Source of the DNA: RUG14300 sp964561145
GTDB taxonomy: Bacteria; Bacillota; Clostridia; Christensenellales; CAG-1252
Length of the DNA stretch: 64,000 nucleotides
Assembly (NCBI GenBank): GCA_964561145.1
Contig: CAZLNZ010000012.1
Location: 1 to 64,000, forward strand
Direction of reading: 5' to 3'
This document shows positions 1 through 9,505 of the stretch, piece by piece. A program made the position numbers and the translations under genes. The notes beneath the pieces were generated by a model that saw nothing but the letters and a program-made list of their open reading frames with translations, was not told where the DNA came from and ran no database searches. Position 1 is the stretch's first letter. Each line of letters starts with the position of its first letter.

Positions 1-62
1 TTGAATTAATTGTGATTAAGTTAAAATTATCTCCGCCCCAACATTTGACATTGAGTCGATAA

Positions 63-3000
63 TTATTGCCTATTTGTAAGATCGTAATACTGCTCTTCAC
101 CGTCTTGACTTTGAAGTTCTACGATCACAAGAATGAATGCCGTCTTGGTTTCCTCGTTGATATAAGCATCCGAAGGTGCATCTTCATAATCGCAGAAAAC
201 CACCTTTTGAGCAGTCTTAGATTGCATAGAATACTCATTGAGAACAAGATAATCGTAGCACTTCTCTTTTGTGTTCCAGCAACGACCATAATAATAGTCA
301 ACCGCATCTTCATCACTTGACAAAATGTTTTTCTGTGAATAGATTCCGAGAGCTTGAGAATTTCTGCCCAAGCCGTCAAAGGTGAGTTGATCCTGCAAAA
401 GTTCACATTTCCAAACACCTCTTATATCGTCCTCAGCCATTACATAACTATAATTCCAAACGGTGTCGCCACTATCTGAGGTTTCAGAGGATTCGTGAAT
501 AAACCAGTTGAGATATCTCGAAATAACAAATTGATTTTCTGCGATATTAATCATATAAACAATGTTGTTCTCGTCAACCGTCCAAACCAAGTAATCGTTA
601 ACCATTTGCAAGACGGATTCATCTTTGTTTAATTCTTCATCCACTTCAAGAGGAATAAATCCATTTACATTGCCATCGAGGTCCATACCACCGATTATTA
701 CATAATCATCATAGTAACCGCTCAATGCCCATTTTCCGGTAAAGACGGTCTTTTCGCTTAATACGGCACTATTATCACCCATCACGATACAATAATACCT
801 TCCGTTCTCAAGGTTCTCTATAGTAACTGTACCTACAACAGATGTTCCATCCGTAAGTGTTGCAACAACTCCGTTTTCTCCTCCGATACTATAACCAATG
901 CTGATAACTCCTGTCTCGTTATGAATCGTCAATTCTCCGAGTGTCGGCAAACAACCCTTTCCGTTAAATTCATAGGTATTACCATCTTCGTCCATAAAGG
1001 TTTTTCTGCCTAATTCGTCACCTTGTGTAAAGCTATAATTGATTCCATTATAAGCTATTGTTACAAGTGAAGTCTCTTCGACATAGGATATAGTGTAACC
1101 GTTATCTTTGTATACAAAGGTTCCGGATAGAGTGAAATCATTCAATGAATACTCAATGGTATCACCATTAATAATCAACTTACCGTTTAACGGAATACTT
1201 GCACTGAAGGTATAGCTGCCGTAACCATTGAAGTTGATAATAGAGAACAGAGGTTCATCGTCAATGCCATACCATTCACCCGCATACTCGTCATAACGGA
1301 ACACCTCGAGATCAACATAATCTCCGATATCGCTGGAATAAATACTACCCTTAAGAGATCCCCTTACACTGTCGTAAGAGATCATTCCAAAGATTTCACC
1401 TTGATAGAATAGCAACAAACCATTGGCGGTTAAAGTATCGTGAGTATATATAAGTTCATATGTCTCTCTTTTCTTTATACCATCCTCATCGTGATTGAAA
1501 GTTACAACAACATTTCCGTCACCGGTGGATTTTATGCCGTACAGCTCAAGAGAAATAGTCTCGTCCTTAGAGGTCCAAACACCTTGGTTACTCTTCTCGA
1601 AACCATAGAGAGACGAACCTTTTTCATTGATTATTTCAAGTAAACCATCTGAGATAATTGCCTTAACACCATTATCTAAAAGGATAGAATCACCATCAAC
1701 GGTATAGCCACCGTTTGCTCTTGCAATGATATCTTGATATGAGGTGTTTTTCTCTTTGTCATAAACATATCCGTAGTATAAATAACTCCAGTTACCGGCA
1801 CCGTCAAATTCATAGACTTTATTAGAGGCGGAGTTGATTTCCCACTTTCCTCTGAAAGAATCTGTTTCACTTACGGCATGTCCGTCCAAGCTTACAGGAA
1901 TACCGTTTTCAATGACGCCGGAAATATCTTTTCCGTCAATTGTGATTGTCAAAATGCCGTTCTCAACAGTATATTTAAACTCGTCATAATTTCTTTCTTC
2001 AAGACCTGTTCCGTTTGCATTGAAAGTATATACCTTAACCTCACCATCGATATTTACGAAATAACTTCCTACCAATGCTTTTGATTCTTTGATTGCATAC
2101 AAAGGCGTGCTATTATCGATTAGCACAACCTCGTTTCCATCGCTGTCATAGCTGATGCCACCGTAAATTGCAAATCCGTTATCTTGAATGAGTCCCTTGT
2201 ACTCAAAAGATTGATAACTCAAATAACTGCTTTCGCCAAAGTAACGAGCAAACCGAGCTTCATAGAATATTACCTCGTATCCGTCATAAATGTAATAGCC
2301 CAAATACGAGGAGAATGTATCGTCACAAGCAAAAGTACCGTCATTGTATAACGTAATTGCGGCATAGGTCAAGGATTCCGGAGAATCTTTACCGTCTATT
2401 GCTATATAGTAGGTTCCTGCGACATCATTATAATCTGCAAATCCTGCATATAAGGTTATATCTCTTGTTGCTGTAAATCCACAAGGAACATAAAGAGTTA
2501 AATCCTTGTCAAAGAAATAGCCATAGGAAACCAAACCGTTTTCAGCTATAAGGCTCTCGGGAATACCGGTTCCGTCAAGATAAGTTGAATAAATGGTATA
2601 CCAGAAGGACATGCTTTCGTATTGATCGGTAATTGATATCTCAACCTTATTCAAATCGTTGCCATTCAAATCCTTAACTACGGCATCACCGAAATCTATT
2701 GTAATAACATAGGTATAGTGTTGAACCTCACCGGATTCGGTGCTGCTGTTAACAGAATTGATAACAGGATAGCCGCCCTCATCGAACAACCAGTCAATAC
2801 CGTGCCAATGAAGTTTTTCCTGTACAACATCACCCTTGGTAAAATCCGGAGCATTTTCATCATCGGAACCAATGTAATAGCAGTTATAAACGCTTGCAAG
2901 TCTTGAGCCGAAAATGTTATCATTCAGCTCTTCCACTCTACCTACAAACTCTCCTGTATGTGCATATGCAGAACCGAGTTTTGCCGACGCAGAAACCTTG

Positions 3001-4310
3001 CTCAAGGTAAAACTGTCAACAACAGAAGAATCATTTTGAGCCATACCGACCAAACCGCCGGCATAAGCATGACAATACTCTTCTGCAAAAGCAATATCCG
3101 AAAGGCTGGTTTGTGCATTCACGATACCTGTCGAATAACAGTTGGCAACAGCAGAATAATTGCCCACCCAACCTGCAATACCACCGGCATAGAAAGAACC
3201 TCTTACATTGCCTGTCGAATAACAGTTGGTTATCGTTGCGTTGACTGTCGAAGACTCAGAATAAACATAACCACTAATACCACCGGCAACAAAAGTCGTA
3301 CCGAGCAAGCAGTTAATATCAACATTTTGAGTTGAGCAATAGCTAATCTTAGAATAGAAGGGATCCTCATAGGCTCTTTGGAGACCAATTAGACCACCGG
3401 CATAGGAAAAGTTATTAGTATTACCATATATTTCAACTATTCCGTCAATAGCATCGCACAAAACCATCGATGCACCAAAGCCTTGCCCTACCATAGAACC
3501 GCAAATAACAGTGCTTCCCGAGTTTGTGGCAGTGACCTTGAAGTCGGATATTTTTAGATTGTAAATGGTTCCGCCTGTAAAGCCAAGCCAGTCATAAGCT
3601 TGCACAATGCCGAATAATCCGACATAATCAGAGGTTCCGTTTATAACAAAATTGGAAATAGTATGTCCATTTCCGTTAAAATAACCACCGAAAAATGCAT
3701 GCTCGTTGCTTCCATCACCGATAATCTTTATCTCCTGTCCTTCGAAATCTAAGTCCTCCTCCAAAGAGTAATAACCTAATACGTTCATCGTATTGTTATT
3801 GGCACCTGAATTGATAACATTCGCCATTTTAATTAGATCGATGGGCTCCTTGATAAGAAAAGGGCTTTCTATTTCACCGGTACCCGTGCTTAATAATTCG
3901 GACTCACACGCCTCAACACCGGATATAACCACCTCATTATCTCTCGATGCGTTGCCTACGGTACAAGAATACAAATAGGTTGCATCATCGTACTGCACGT
4001 TAGTTCTCTGTCTGCCATTGACAGTTACGACGGGCTCACCCTCATAGAAAACATCAACCTTAAAGGAAAAAGTAAAGGATTCACCCTCCTTAACAGTGGA
4101 AGGATTATTATCAGAATAAATTATTCCGTCAGCCTCAACGTAGGTTATAGTAAAGGTTTTTTCCACAGGATCAACAGGATCAACAGGATCAACGGGGTCC
4201 ACAGGATCAACAGGATCAACAGGAATATCGTCATCACAGGCAACAAAGGTCATTGCAAGTGACAAAGCCAATACCAAACAGATAAGTATAATAAACAATC
4301 TCTTTTTCAT
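63..4310 (-). CDS. Large GLUG-motif surface lipoprotein
   Basis: About 1,415 residues. The start chosen is the ATG at 4310, because a GGAG lies 8 nt upstream; a TTG four codons earlier would overlap that ribosome binding site. The N-terminus is KK-R, a hydrophobic stretch, then the lipobox TFVAC, so it should be exported and lipid-anchored. A (VDP)6 linker follows. Residues ~160-460 carry GLUG-type repeats (GLFGIV, AGGLIGLQ, GGISGYV, GGIAGWVG, GGLVGMAQ), which are known from bacterial adhesins and surface proteins. The rest is a series of ~90-residue beta-rich units with recurring YxFxGxG patterns (for example YEFDGAGNW, YTFNANGTG). It is the last gene of the minus-strand cluster that starts with the opp genes. 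Adhesion or substrate binding is an inference; no catalytic motif was recognised. Confidence 0.85.
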   Translation of the reverse strand: MKKRLFIILICLVLALSLAMTFVACDDDIPVDPVDPVDPVDPVDPVDPVEKTFTITYVEADGIIYSDNNPSTVKEGESFTFSFKVDVFYEGEPVVTVNGRQRTNVQYDDATYLYSCTVGNASRDNEVVISGVEACESELLSTGTGEIESPFLIKEPIDLIKMANVINSGANNNTMNVLGYYSLEEDLDFEGQEIKIIGDGSNEHAFFGGYFNGNGHTISNFVINGTSDYVGLFGIVQAYDWLGFTGGTIYNLKISDFKVTATNSGSTVICGSMVGQGFGASMVLCDAIDGIVEIYGNTNNFSYAGGLIGLQRAYEDPFYSKISYCSTQNVDINCLLGTTFVAGGISGYVYSESSTVNATITNCYSTGNVRGSFYAGGIAGWVGNYSAVANCYSTGIVNAQTSLSDIAFAEEYCHAYAGGLVGMAQNDSSVVDSFTLSKVSASAKLGSAYAHTGEFVGRVEELNDNIFGSRLASVYNCYYIGSDDENAPDFTKGDVVQEKLHWHGIDWLFDEGGYPVINSVNSSTESGEVQHYTYVITIDFGDAVVKDLNGNDLNKVEISITDQYESMSFWYTIYSTYLDGTGIPESLIAENGLVSYGYFFDKDLTLYVPCGFTATRDITLYAGFADYNDVAGTYYIAIDGKDSPESLTYAAITLYNDGTFACDDTFSSYLGYYIYDGYEVIFYEARFARYFGESSYLSYQSFEYKGLIQDNGFAIYGGISYDSDGNEVVLIDNSTPLYAIKESKALVGSYFVNIDGEVKVYTFNANGTGLEERNYDEFKYTVENGILTITIDGKDISGVIENGIPVSLDGHAVSETDSFRGKWEINSASNKVYEFDGAGNWSYLYYGYVYDKEKNTSYQDIIARANGGYTVDGDSILLDNGVKAIISDGLLEIINEKGSSLYGFEKSNQGVWTSKDETISLELYGIKSTGDGNVVVTFNHDEDGIKKRETYELIYTHDTLTANGLLLFYQGEIFGMISYDSVRGSLKGSIYSSDIGDYVDLEVFRYDEYAGEWYGIDDEPLFSIINFNGYGSYTFSASIPLNGKLIINGDTIEYSLNDFTLSGTFVYKDNGYTISYVEETSLVTIAYNGINYSFTQGDELGRKTFMDEDGNTYEFNGKGCLPTLGELTIHNETGVISIGYSIGGENGVVATLTDGTSVVGTVTIENLENGRYYCIVMGDNSAVLSEKTVFTGKWALSGYYDDYVIIGGMDLDGNVNGFIPLEVDEELNKDESVLQMVNDYLVWTVDENNIVYMINIAENQFVISRYLNWFIHESSETSDSGDTVWNYSYVMAEDDIRGVWKCELLQDQLTFDGLGRNSQALGIYSQKNILSSDEDAVDYYYGRCWNTKEKCYDYLVLNEYSMQSKTAQKVVFCDYEDAPSDAYINEETKTAFILVIVELQSQDGEEQYYDLTNRQ
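4167..4220 (-). repeat. Six in-frame 9-bp tandem repeats encoding (VDP)6
   Basis: Five identical 9-mers and one variant unit (third from the left end side) encode Val-Asp-Pro six times directly after the lipobox. Because the unit is 9 bp, slippage would change linker length without shifting the frame. Confidence 0.9.
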
Positions 4311-4329
4311 ATCGTTCTCCAAATAACAA

Positions 4330-4578
4330 CTAATTCACCCAAATATATGCCAGAAGGAATACTATTCCGAATACCAATATAACAATACCGATTAAAGGTA
4401 GCATCGCAAGAATTGCACCCTTTAGCATTGCTCTCTTTTCCTTTCCGGTAAGCTTGACTTGACTTGTGTTTGACTTGCGATCCTTTTTCTTTTGCGGATC
4501 ATACCATCTAAAGCCATCGACATTCATATCGGTAAAGGAAGTTTCGGTATCTAAATCGTCTTTTTTCCTTTTTGACAT
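4330..4578 (-). CDS. Small single-pass membrane protein, end of opp operon
   Basis: 82 residues. The first ~50 are charged and hydrophilic (MSKRKKDDLD start, then a KKKDRK stretch), and residues ~54-80 form one long hydrophobic helix ending in YIWVN. It lies 8 bp downstream of oppF and 19 bp upstream of the lipoprotein gene start, so it is probably co-transcribed with the peptide importer. No Shine-Dalgarno is obvious. I do not recognise the family; function unknown. A membrane-associated helper of the importer is only a guess from position. Confidence 0.6.
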   Translation of the reverse strand: MSKRKKDDLDTETSFTDMNVDGFRWYDPQKKKDRKSNTSQVKLTGKEKRAMLKGAILAMLPLIGIVILVFGIVFLLAYIWVN

Positions 4579-4586
4579 AGGTAAGG

Positions 4587-5792
4587 TTACTTCTTCTTAT
4601 TTTTGTTTTTTTTCTGCTCTGCTTCTTCTAAGGCTTCAAGTTCTGCCTTTTCTATAGCAGCTAATTCCTCTTCAAATTTAACATTCATTTCCTCTGTGTT
4701 GTAGAGGTGACAAGCACAATAATGCCCTTCTTCAATCTCTCTGTATTCAGGGGGTATCTTTTCACAAATCGCCATACACTCACCACATCGAGTATGGAAA
4801 CGACAACCGCTTGGAGGATTTACGGGAGAAGGTATATCACCCTTTAAGATAATACGATTCATCTTAACATGGGGATCGGGTACGGGAACGGCAGAGAATA
4901 ATGCCTTTGTGTATGGATGAAGAGTGTTTTCAAATATTTGTTTTTTAGAAGCAAACTCAACCATTTTACCCAAATACATAACTCCGATATTATCGGAAAT
5001 ATGTTTTACTACCGAAAGGTCGTGGGTGATAAACACGTATGCCAAACCCAATTCCTTTTGTAGATCCTTCAGCATATTGATTACCTGTGCTTGAATACTG
5101 ACGTCAAGAGCAGAAACAGGCTCGTCACAAATTACAAGCTCGGGATTTAGTGCAAGTGCTCTAGCTATACAAATTCTTTGACGTTGTCCACCCGAAAACT
5201 CGTGAGGATAACGTTCGAAATAATGGGGCTGTAATCCGCACATTTTCATTATGTTTAGTACATAACCACGATAATGCTGCTTATCTACAATTCCATGCTC
5301 TAAAGCCGCCTCACCGATTATTTCTCCTACCGTCATTCTGGGAGAAAGAGAAGCGTAAGGATCTTGAAATATCATCTGCATATGGGGACGAAGCTTATCA
5401 AATTCTCTGTTGGAAATTTTGGAAACTTCTTTTCCCTTAAACCAGATTTCACCATCGGTTACGTCATATAAACGTAGAAGAGTACGCCCCATTGTGGTTT
5501 TACCGCAACCAGACTCTCCTACAATGCCTAAGGTTTTTCCCTTTTCTAAGGTAAAGGAAACATCATCAACAGCCCTTAAAAATTGAAGAGGTTTTCCTAA
5601 AAGACTGGTTTCTGTTACAAAGTACTTTTTCAAGTTCTTCACGACAAGTAACGGAGCATCTTCATTAAACTGATTGTCAGATTTTTTACCTTCCTCAACG
5701 GCTGTTTCATCAAAAACCTCGGAGTCGAGCTCTTGCACGCCTTCTCGATCTTGTTGATTTTCTATTGTTTCAAATTCTTGATTATTCGCCAT
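4587..5792 (-). CDS. oppF: Oligopeptide ABC transporter ATP-binding protein OppF
   Basis: About 401 residues. The ATG at 5792 (MANNQEF) is preceded by GGAG 8 nt upstream and is preferred over an upstream start. Motifs: Walker A GESGCGKTTMGRT, signature FSGGQRQRICIARAL, Walker B LVICDEPVSALD, H-loop FITHDLSVV. The C-terminal oligopeptide/dipeptide extension has the usual cysteine cluster (CRFHTRC, CMAIC). It powers peptide import with OppD. The start overlaps the end of oppD by 11 bp, so translation is coupled. The C-terminus is a poly-Lys/Asn tail (KKNKNKKK) and the first ~45 residues are an acidic extension not typical of OppF. Confidence 0.95.
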   Translation of the reverse strand: MANNQEFETIENQQDREGVQELDSEVFDETAVEEGKKSDNQFNEDAPLLVVKNLKKYFVTETSLLGKPLQFLRAVDDVSFTLEKGKTLGIVGESGCGKTTMGRTLLRLYDVTDGEIWFKGKEVSKISNREFDKLRPHMQMIFQDPYASLSPRMTVGEIIGEAALEHGIVDKQHYRGYVLNIMKMCGLQPHYFERYPHEFSGGQRQRICIARALALNPELVICDEPVSALDVSIQAQVINMLKDLQKELGLAYVFITHDLSVVKHISDNIGVMYLGKMVEFASKKQIFENTLHPYTKALFSAVPVPDPHVKMNRIILKGDIPSPVNPPSGCRFHTRCGECMAICEKIPPEYREIEEGHYCACHLYNTEEMNVKFEEELAAIEKAELEALEEAEQKKNKNKKK

Positions 5793-7074
5793 CGTTGTTC
5801 TCCTTAGCATCCTCATAGAGGTAACAAGCTACCTTATGCGTATCGGTTACGTTAATAAGCTCGGGGTATTCCCCTGCGCATTTTCTCATGCAACGCTCAC
5901 AGCGGTCACGGAAATAACAGTAGTTAGGCATATCGACAGGGTTAGGCACAAATCCGGGAATACAATACAGTTCCTCTGCTTCACCGTCAACAGTGGGCTT
6001 GGATTTTTGCAAGCCAATTGTATAAGGGTGTAACGGACGATCAAAAATATCCTCTGTAGTACCCATTTCAATTATTTTACCTGCATACATTACAACAACA
6101 AAGTCTGCCATCTCGGCAACAACTCCGAGGTCGTGTGTAATTATCATTATACTGGATTTATTCTTTTCCTTAATATCACGCAGAAGGTCTAGAATTTGTG
6201 CCTGAATGGTAACGTCAAGTGCTGTCGTCGGCTCATCGGCAACAATAAGCTTGGGATCGCAGATTAGAGCCATAGCGATCATAACCCTCTGACGCATACC
6301 GCCCGATAACTCGTGAGGATATTTCTTATACACACCCTCCGCATCGGCTATTCCTACACGATTAAGCATCTCAATGCTACGTGCCTTTATATCCTTTTTA
6401 GGAAGATCGGTGATGTGTAGTTTTGACACCTCGTCCAATTGGTAGCCTATAGTAAAAACGGGATTTAAACTCGTCATAGGCTCTTGGAAGATCATAGCGA
6501 TCTCTCTTCCTCTTATTGAACGCATTGCGTCCATAGGCATGTTTGCAATGTCAACGACCTTTTCAGACATCTCAAACAAAGTTCCGCCTAAATAGTTCTT
6601 AGCCTTAATCGGTTTGCCCTTTTCGTCCAGCTTTACCTCACCGTTTTCGTCCTTCTCGTAAATAGGAATTTTCCTACCTTTTGAATCCAGCTTAAAGGCA
6701 TTGGACTTAAACCTAATGGAGCCACCAACGATTTGTCCGCTGGGTCCCTGAACCAGTTGCATGAGGGATAAAGAGGTTACACTCTTACCGCAACCGGACT
6801 CTCCGACTACGCCTACAGTACTTCCCTCGGGAACAGAGAAGGTAACGCCGTTAACTGCCTTTACAACACCGGCATCGGTGAAGAAATAAGTTTCAAGATT
6901 ATCGAATTCCACAAGATTATTGGGATCCTTCATCTCAGCAGCGAACTCACTTTCAACGACCTTACGCTTTTTTCTTTTTTCAAAGTATTTTATCTGTGCA
7001 CGATTTTCCTTGGCAATTCTGCGAGAATCCTTGGCAGAGATATAGTGTGAATTATTCTTTTTACCGTTTTCCAT
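5782..7074 (-). CDS. oppD: Oligopeptide ABC transporter ATP-binding protein OppD
   Basis: About 430 residues. Two in-frame ATGs (7080 and 7074) follow an AGAGG; the second has better spacing. Motifs: Walker A GESGCGKSVTSLSLMQL, signature LSGGMRQRVMIAMAL, Walker B LIVADEPTTALD, and the C-terminal Cys motif (CYFRDRCERCMRKC). Between the Walker A region and the Q-loop (IAMIFQEPMTSLNP) there is an unusual lysine/glutamate-rich insertion of roughly 45 residues (around DENGEVKLDEKGKPIK). Its N-terminal ~55 residues are also an extra charged segment. The gene overlaps or abuts oppC and oppF, so the five opp genes form one transcription unit. Confidence 0.95.
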   Translation of the reverse strand: MENGKKNNSHYISAKDSRRIAKENRAQIKYFEKRKKRKVVESEFAAEMKDPNNLVEFDNLETYFFTDAGVVKAVNGVTFSVPEGSTVGVVGESGCGKSVTSLSLMQLVQGPSGQIVGGSIRFKSNAFKLDSKGRKIPIYEKDENGEVKLDEKGKPIKAKNYLGGTLFEMSEKVVDIANMPMDAMRSIRGREIAMIFQEPMTSLNPVFTIGYQLDEVSKLHITDLPKKDIKARSIEMLNRVGIADAEGVYKKYPHELSGGMRQRVMIAMALICDPKLIVADEPTTALDVTIQAQILDLLRDIKEKNKSSIMIITHDLGVVAEMADFVVVMYAGKIIEMGTTEDIFDRPLHPYTIGLQKSKPTVDGEAEELYCIPGFVPNPVDMPNYCYFRDRCERCMRKCAGEYPELINVTDTHKVACYLYEDAKENNDGE

Positions 7075-7079
7075 ACTCA

Positions 7080-8315
7080 TTACCTCTTAGCTTTAGGATC
7101 GAAGGCATCACGTAAGCCGTCACCGACAAAGTTGAACGCCAAAATTGCAAGGGTTATACAGATACCGGCAGGTACCCAGAAATTGGGATAGCCGTTTAAA
7201 TACTCTGTTTTGGTTGCATAGTTAATCATATTACCCCAGGTTGCAGAATTCAAAGGCGCACCTAATCCTAGGAAGCCTAAGGTTGCCTCTGTTAAGATAA
7301 TGCTACCTAGACCTAAGGTCATAGATACGATCAATTGAGGTAATACATTGGGAATCAAGTGATTAAATATCTTTCTCTTTGTGGAAAGACCTGCACACTT
7401 TGCGGCAAGCATAAACTCTTGTTCTCTTAAGGAAAGTATCTGTCCGCGAACAAGTCTTGCGGTTCCTGCCCAACCTAGTAATGTCAATATACCCATCATA
7501 TAGTACAATCTTGCTATACTTTCAATACCTAGAGAAGTAAACATTGCAGAGACGATAAGCATTATAGGTATTGTCGGAATACAATAGATTATATCTACTA
7601 TTCTCATTATAAGCTGATCGACCCAACCGCCGAAATAGCCGGCTAAACCACCGAGAATAACACCGATTACCGTCTCAAGAAGAATTACTACAAGACCAAT
7701 TGTAAGGGATATTCTTCCACCATACATTAAACGTGTTAAGATATCTCTAGCAAGCTCGTCTGTACCTAACCAATGCTTAGAACTAATTTCGCCCTTTGCG
7801 TTAGAGGTTTGAGGTGTAACCGTAACAAATACTGCGGTAACCTCCACATCTTCTCCGTTTTCATCTTGAACGGTATATGTTATAGGATCATACACAACAA
7901 CGTCTTTACCCTGTGTTTCGTCCATATCATCCTCCGTATACGGAGAAAATAATGGTCCTACAAAGGAGAAAAGAAGTAATACAATCAAGGTTACCAATCC
8001 GAAAACCGACAATTTGGAACGGAAGAAACGCTTGGCTACAGTCATTCCCGGAGATAAAACCTTTACTCTGTCGTTCAAGTTTTCGCCATGGAGATCATCG
8101 CCCGCCTCTTCTGCTAGGAAGGGGGTATCTTGTTCACATCTAGGCTCTTGCTCAACAGGCATCAAATCTTCGAGATGAGCTAAATTCTGCTCTCCGTTAT
8201 TCACTTGCACTTCAGAATTGTCGCCGAGAGGAGCCTCCTCTTGGAGATTTTGAAGGGAGTCGAGAACTTCGTTTTCTATATTCGATTCGGGGAGATTCTT
8301 ATTTCTTTTTTTCAT
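7080..8315 (-). CDS. oppC: Oligopeptide ABC transporter permease OppC
   Basis: About 411 residues. ATG at 8315 chosen, 9 nt after GGAGG. The typical OppC core is present: first membrane helix (VFGLVTLIVLLLFSFVGPLF), then the BPD_transp_1 domain with the EAA-type loop (EQEFMLAAKCAGLS), and C-terminal helices ending in FVGDGLRDAFDPK. Two oddities: an acidic cytoplasmic N-terminal extension of ~90 residues before the first helix, and an inserted ~35-residue segment after the first helix (VVYDPITYTVQDENGEDVEV). It forms the channel with OppB. Confidence 0.93.
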   Translation of the reverse strand: MKKRNKNLPESNIENEVLDSLQNLQEEAPLGDNSEVQVNNGEQNLAHLEDLMPVEQEPRCEQDTPFLAEEAGDDLHGENLNDRVKVLSPGMTVAKRFFRSKLSVFGLVTLIVLLLFSFVGPLFSPYTEDDMDETQGKDVVVYDPITYTVQDENGEDVEVTAVFVTVTPQTSNAKGEISSKHWLGTDELARDILTRLMYGGRISLTIGLVVILLETVIGVILGGLAGYFGGWVDQLIMRIVDIIYCIPTIPIMLIVSAMFTSLGIESIARLYYMMGILTLLGWAGTARLVRGQILSLREQEFMLAAKCAGLSTKRKIFNHLIPNVLPQLIVSMTLGLGSIILTEATLGFLGLGAPLNSATWGNMINYATKTEYLNGYPNFWVPAGICITLAILAFNFVGDGLRDAFDPKAKR

Positions 8316-8330
8316 AGTCATACTCCTCCA

Positions 8331-9410
8331 TTATTTGCCTAACTTGACACGAGGGTCAACAACGGCATACATTATATCCGTTAATAATATTCCGACAATG
8401 GTTAACACTGCTAAAAACATATTATAAGCCATAATAAACGGCACATCACCGGCAAGCAGGCACTGATACGCTACATTTCCTATGCCGGGTAAATCAAATA
8501 CCGTTTCAGTTATCATAGCACCACCGAAAAGACCGGGAATGATACCTGCAAGAGTGGTGACTAAGGGAATCATTGTATTTCTGAAAACATGCTTATATAC
8601 AACCGCATTCTCAGATAAGCCCTTTGCTCTTGCCGTTCTTATATAATCGGCATTCAGAACCTCTAAGGTATTAGTACGAGTATAACGCATCATTGAACCT
8701 ATCGACAGTATTGTTAGTACAGCAATGGGTAATACCATATGATATAACCTATCAAAAATATTGGTTGAACCAATACCTCCGACAGGGAACCAACCCAATT
8801 CAACAGAGAAGAGCCTGATTATCAAATAACCGAAGAAAAACGAAGGGAAGGAAATTCCGATCATCGTCAAAAATGTGGTTATATAATCCAACTTTCCGTA
8901 TTGATTACATGCCGCCTTAATTCCCAACGGTATCGCTATAATGAGCTCTAATACCAAAGAGATAAGGGATATTGCAAAGGAAAGTCCCATATATTGTCCT
9001 ATAACTTCGGTAACAGGTCGATTGTGTTTAAACGATGTTCCGAAATCACCTGTTATAAACTTTCCGAGCCAATTGCAATAACCTGCTATAATGCTTGCTG
9101 AAGAGGAGGCAAAAGAAGAGTATCTCTTAACGTTTCCTTCTTTATCGAGCTTAACCTCTCCATTACGGAAAACCTTATTCCAGAGCTCACTATAGCCCTG
9201 CTCTTTTACAACCTCCAAATCCTCGAGATTGCTATCGAGCATAAGCTGTTTCAGTTCGGTAGCATCGACATCAACATTTTGGTGAGTTGAATAATATTGG
9301 TTCTCAATATAGTTGACAGGCATACATCTAACCAAAGCGTACAGTATAACCGATACGCCAAATAGCATTAGTACTGTCAACAATATTCTTTTAATTACAT
9401 ACTTAATCAT
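8331..9410 (-). CDS. oppB: Oligopeptide ABC transporter permease OppB
   Basis: 359 residues. Starts with the classical OppB helix (MIKYVIKRILLTVLMLFGVS) and MP-x-Y motif. Contains the conserved GDFGTSFKHNRPV loop, the EAA loop (DYIRTARAKGLSENAVVYKH), and ends in a helix followed by DPRVKLGK. An extra ~60-residue soluble segment between the first helix and the GDFG loop is longer than in well-known OppB proteins. A GGAAGG ribosome binding site precedes the ATG. Fifteen bp separate it from oppC. Confidence 0.95.
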   Translation of the reverse strand: MIKYVIKRILLTVLMLFGVSVILYALVRCMPVNYIENQYYSTHQNVDVDATELKQLMLDSNLEDLEVVKEQGYSELWNKVFRNGEVKLDKEGNVKRYSSFASSSASIIAGYCNWLGKFITGDFGTSFKHNRPVTEVIGQYMGLSFAISLISLVLELIIAIPLGIKAACNQYGKLDYITTFLTMIGISFPSFFFGYLIIRLFSVELGWFPVGGIGSTNIFDRLYHMVLPIAVLTILSIGSMMRYTRTNTLEVLNADYIRTARAKGLSENAVVYKHVFRNTMIPLVTTLAGIIPGLFGGAMITETVFDLPGIGNVAYQCLLAGDVPFIMAYNMFLAVLTIVGILLTDIMYAVVDPRVKLGK

Positions 9411-9438
9411 TTATCATCCTTCCTTTTTCAGGATTTAT

Positions 9439-9468
9439 CCCTCCCCCTATTTTTAGATAGAGGAAGGG
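9439..9468 (-). promoter_or_regulatory. Imperfect hairpin between oppA and oppB
   Basis: Inverted repeat CCCT...AGGG with an inner CCTAT/ATAG arm and an A/T-rich loop, in the 95-bp gap between oppA and oppB. Such hairpins in opp operons often stabilise or partly terminate the message so that the binding protein is made in excess. There are two mismatches in the stem, so the role is uncertain. Confidence 0.4.
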
Positions 9469-9505
9469 CTTTCTTTTGTTATTTAGACCTATAATATTAT
9501 AAATC

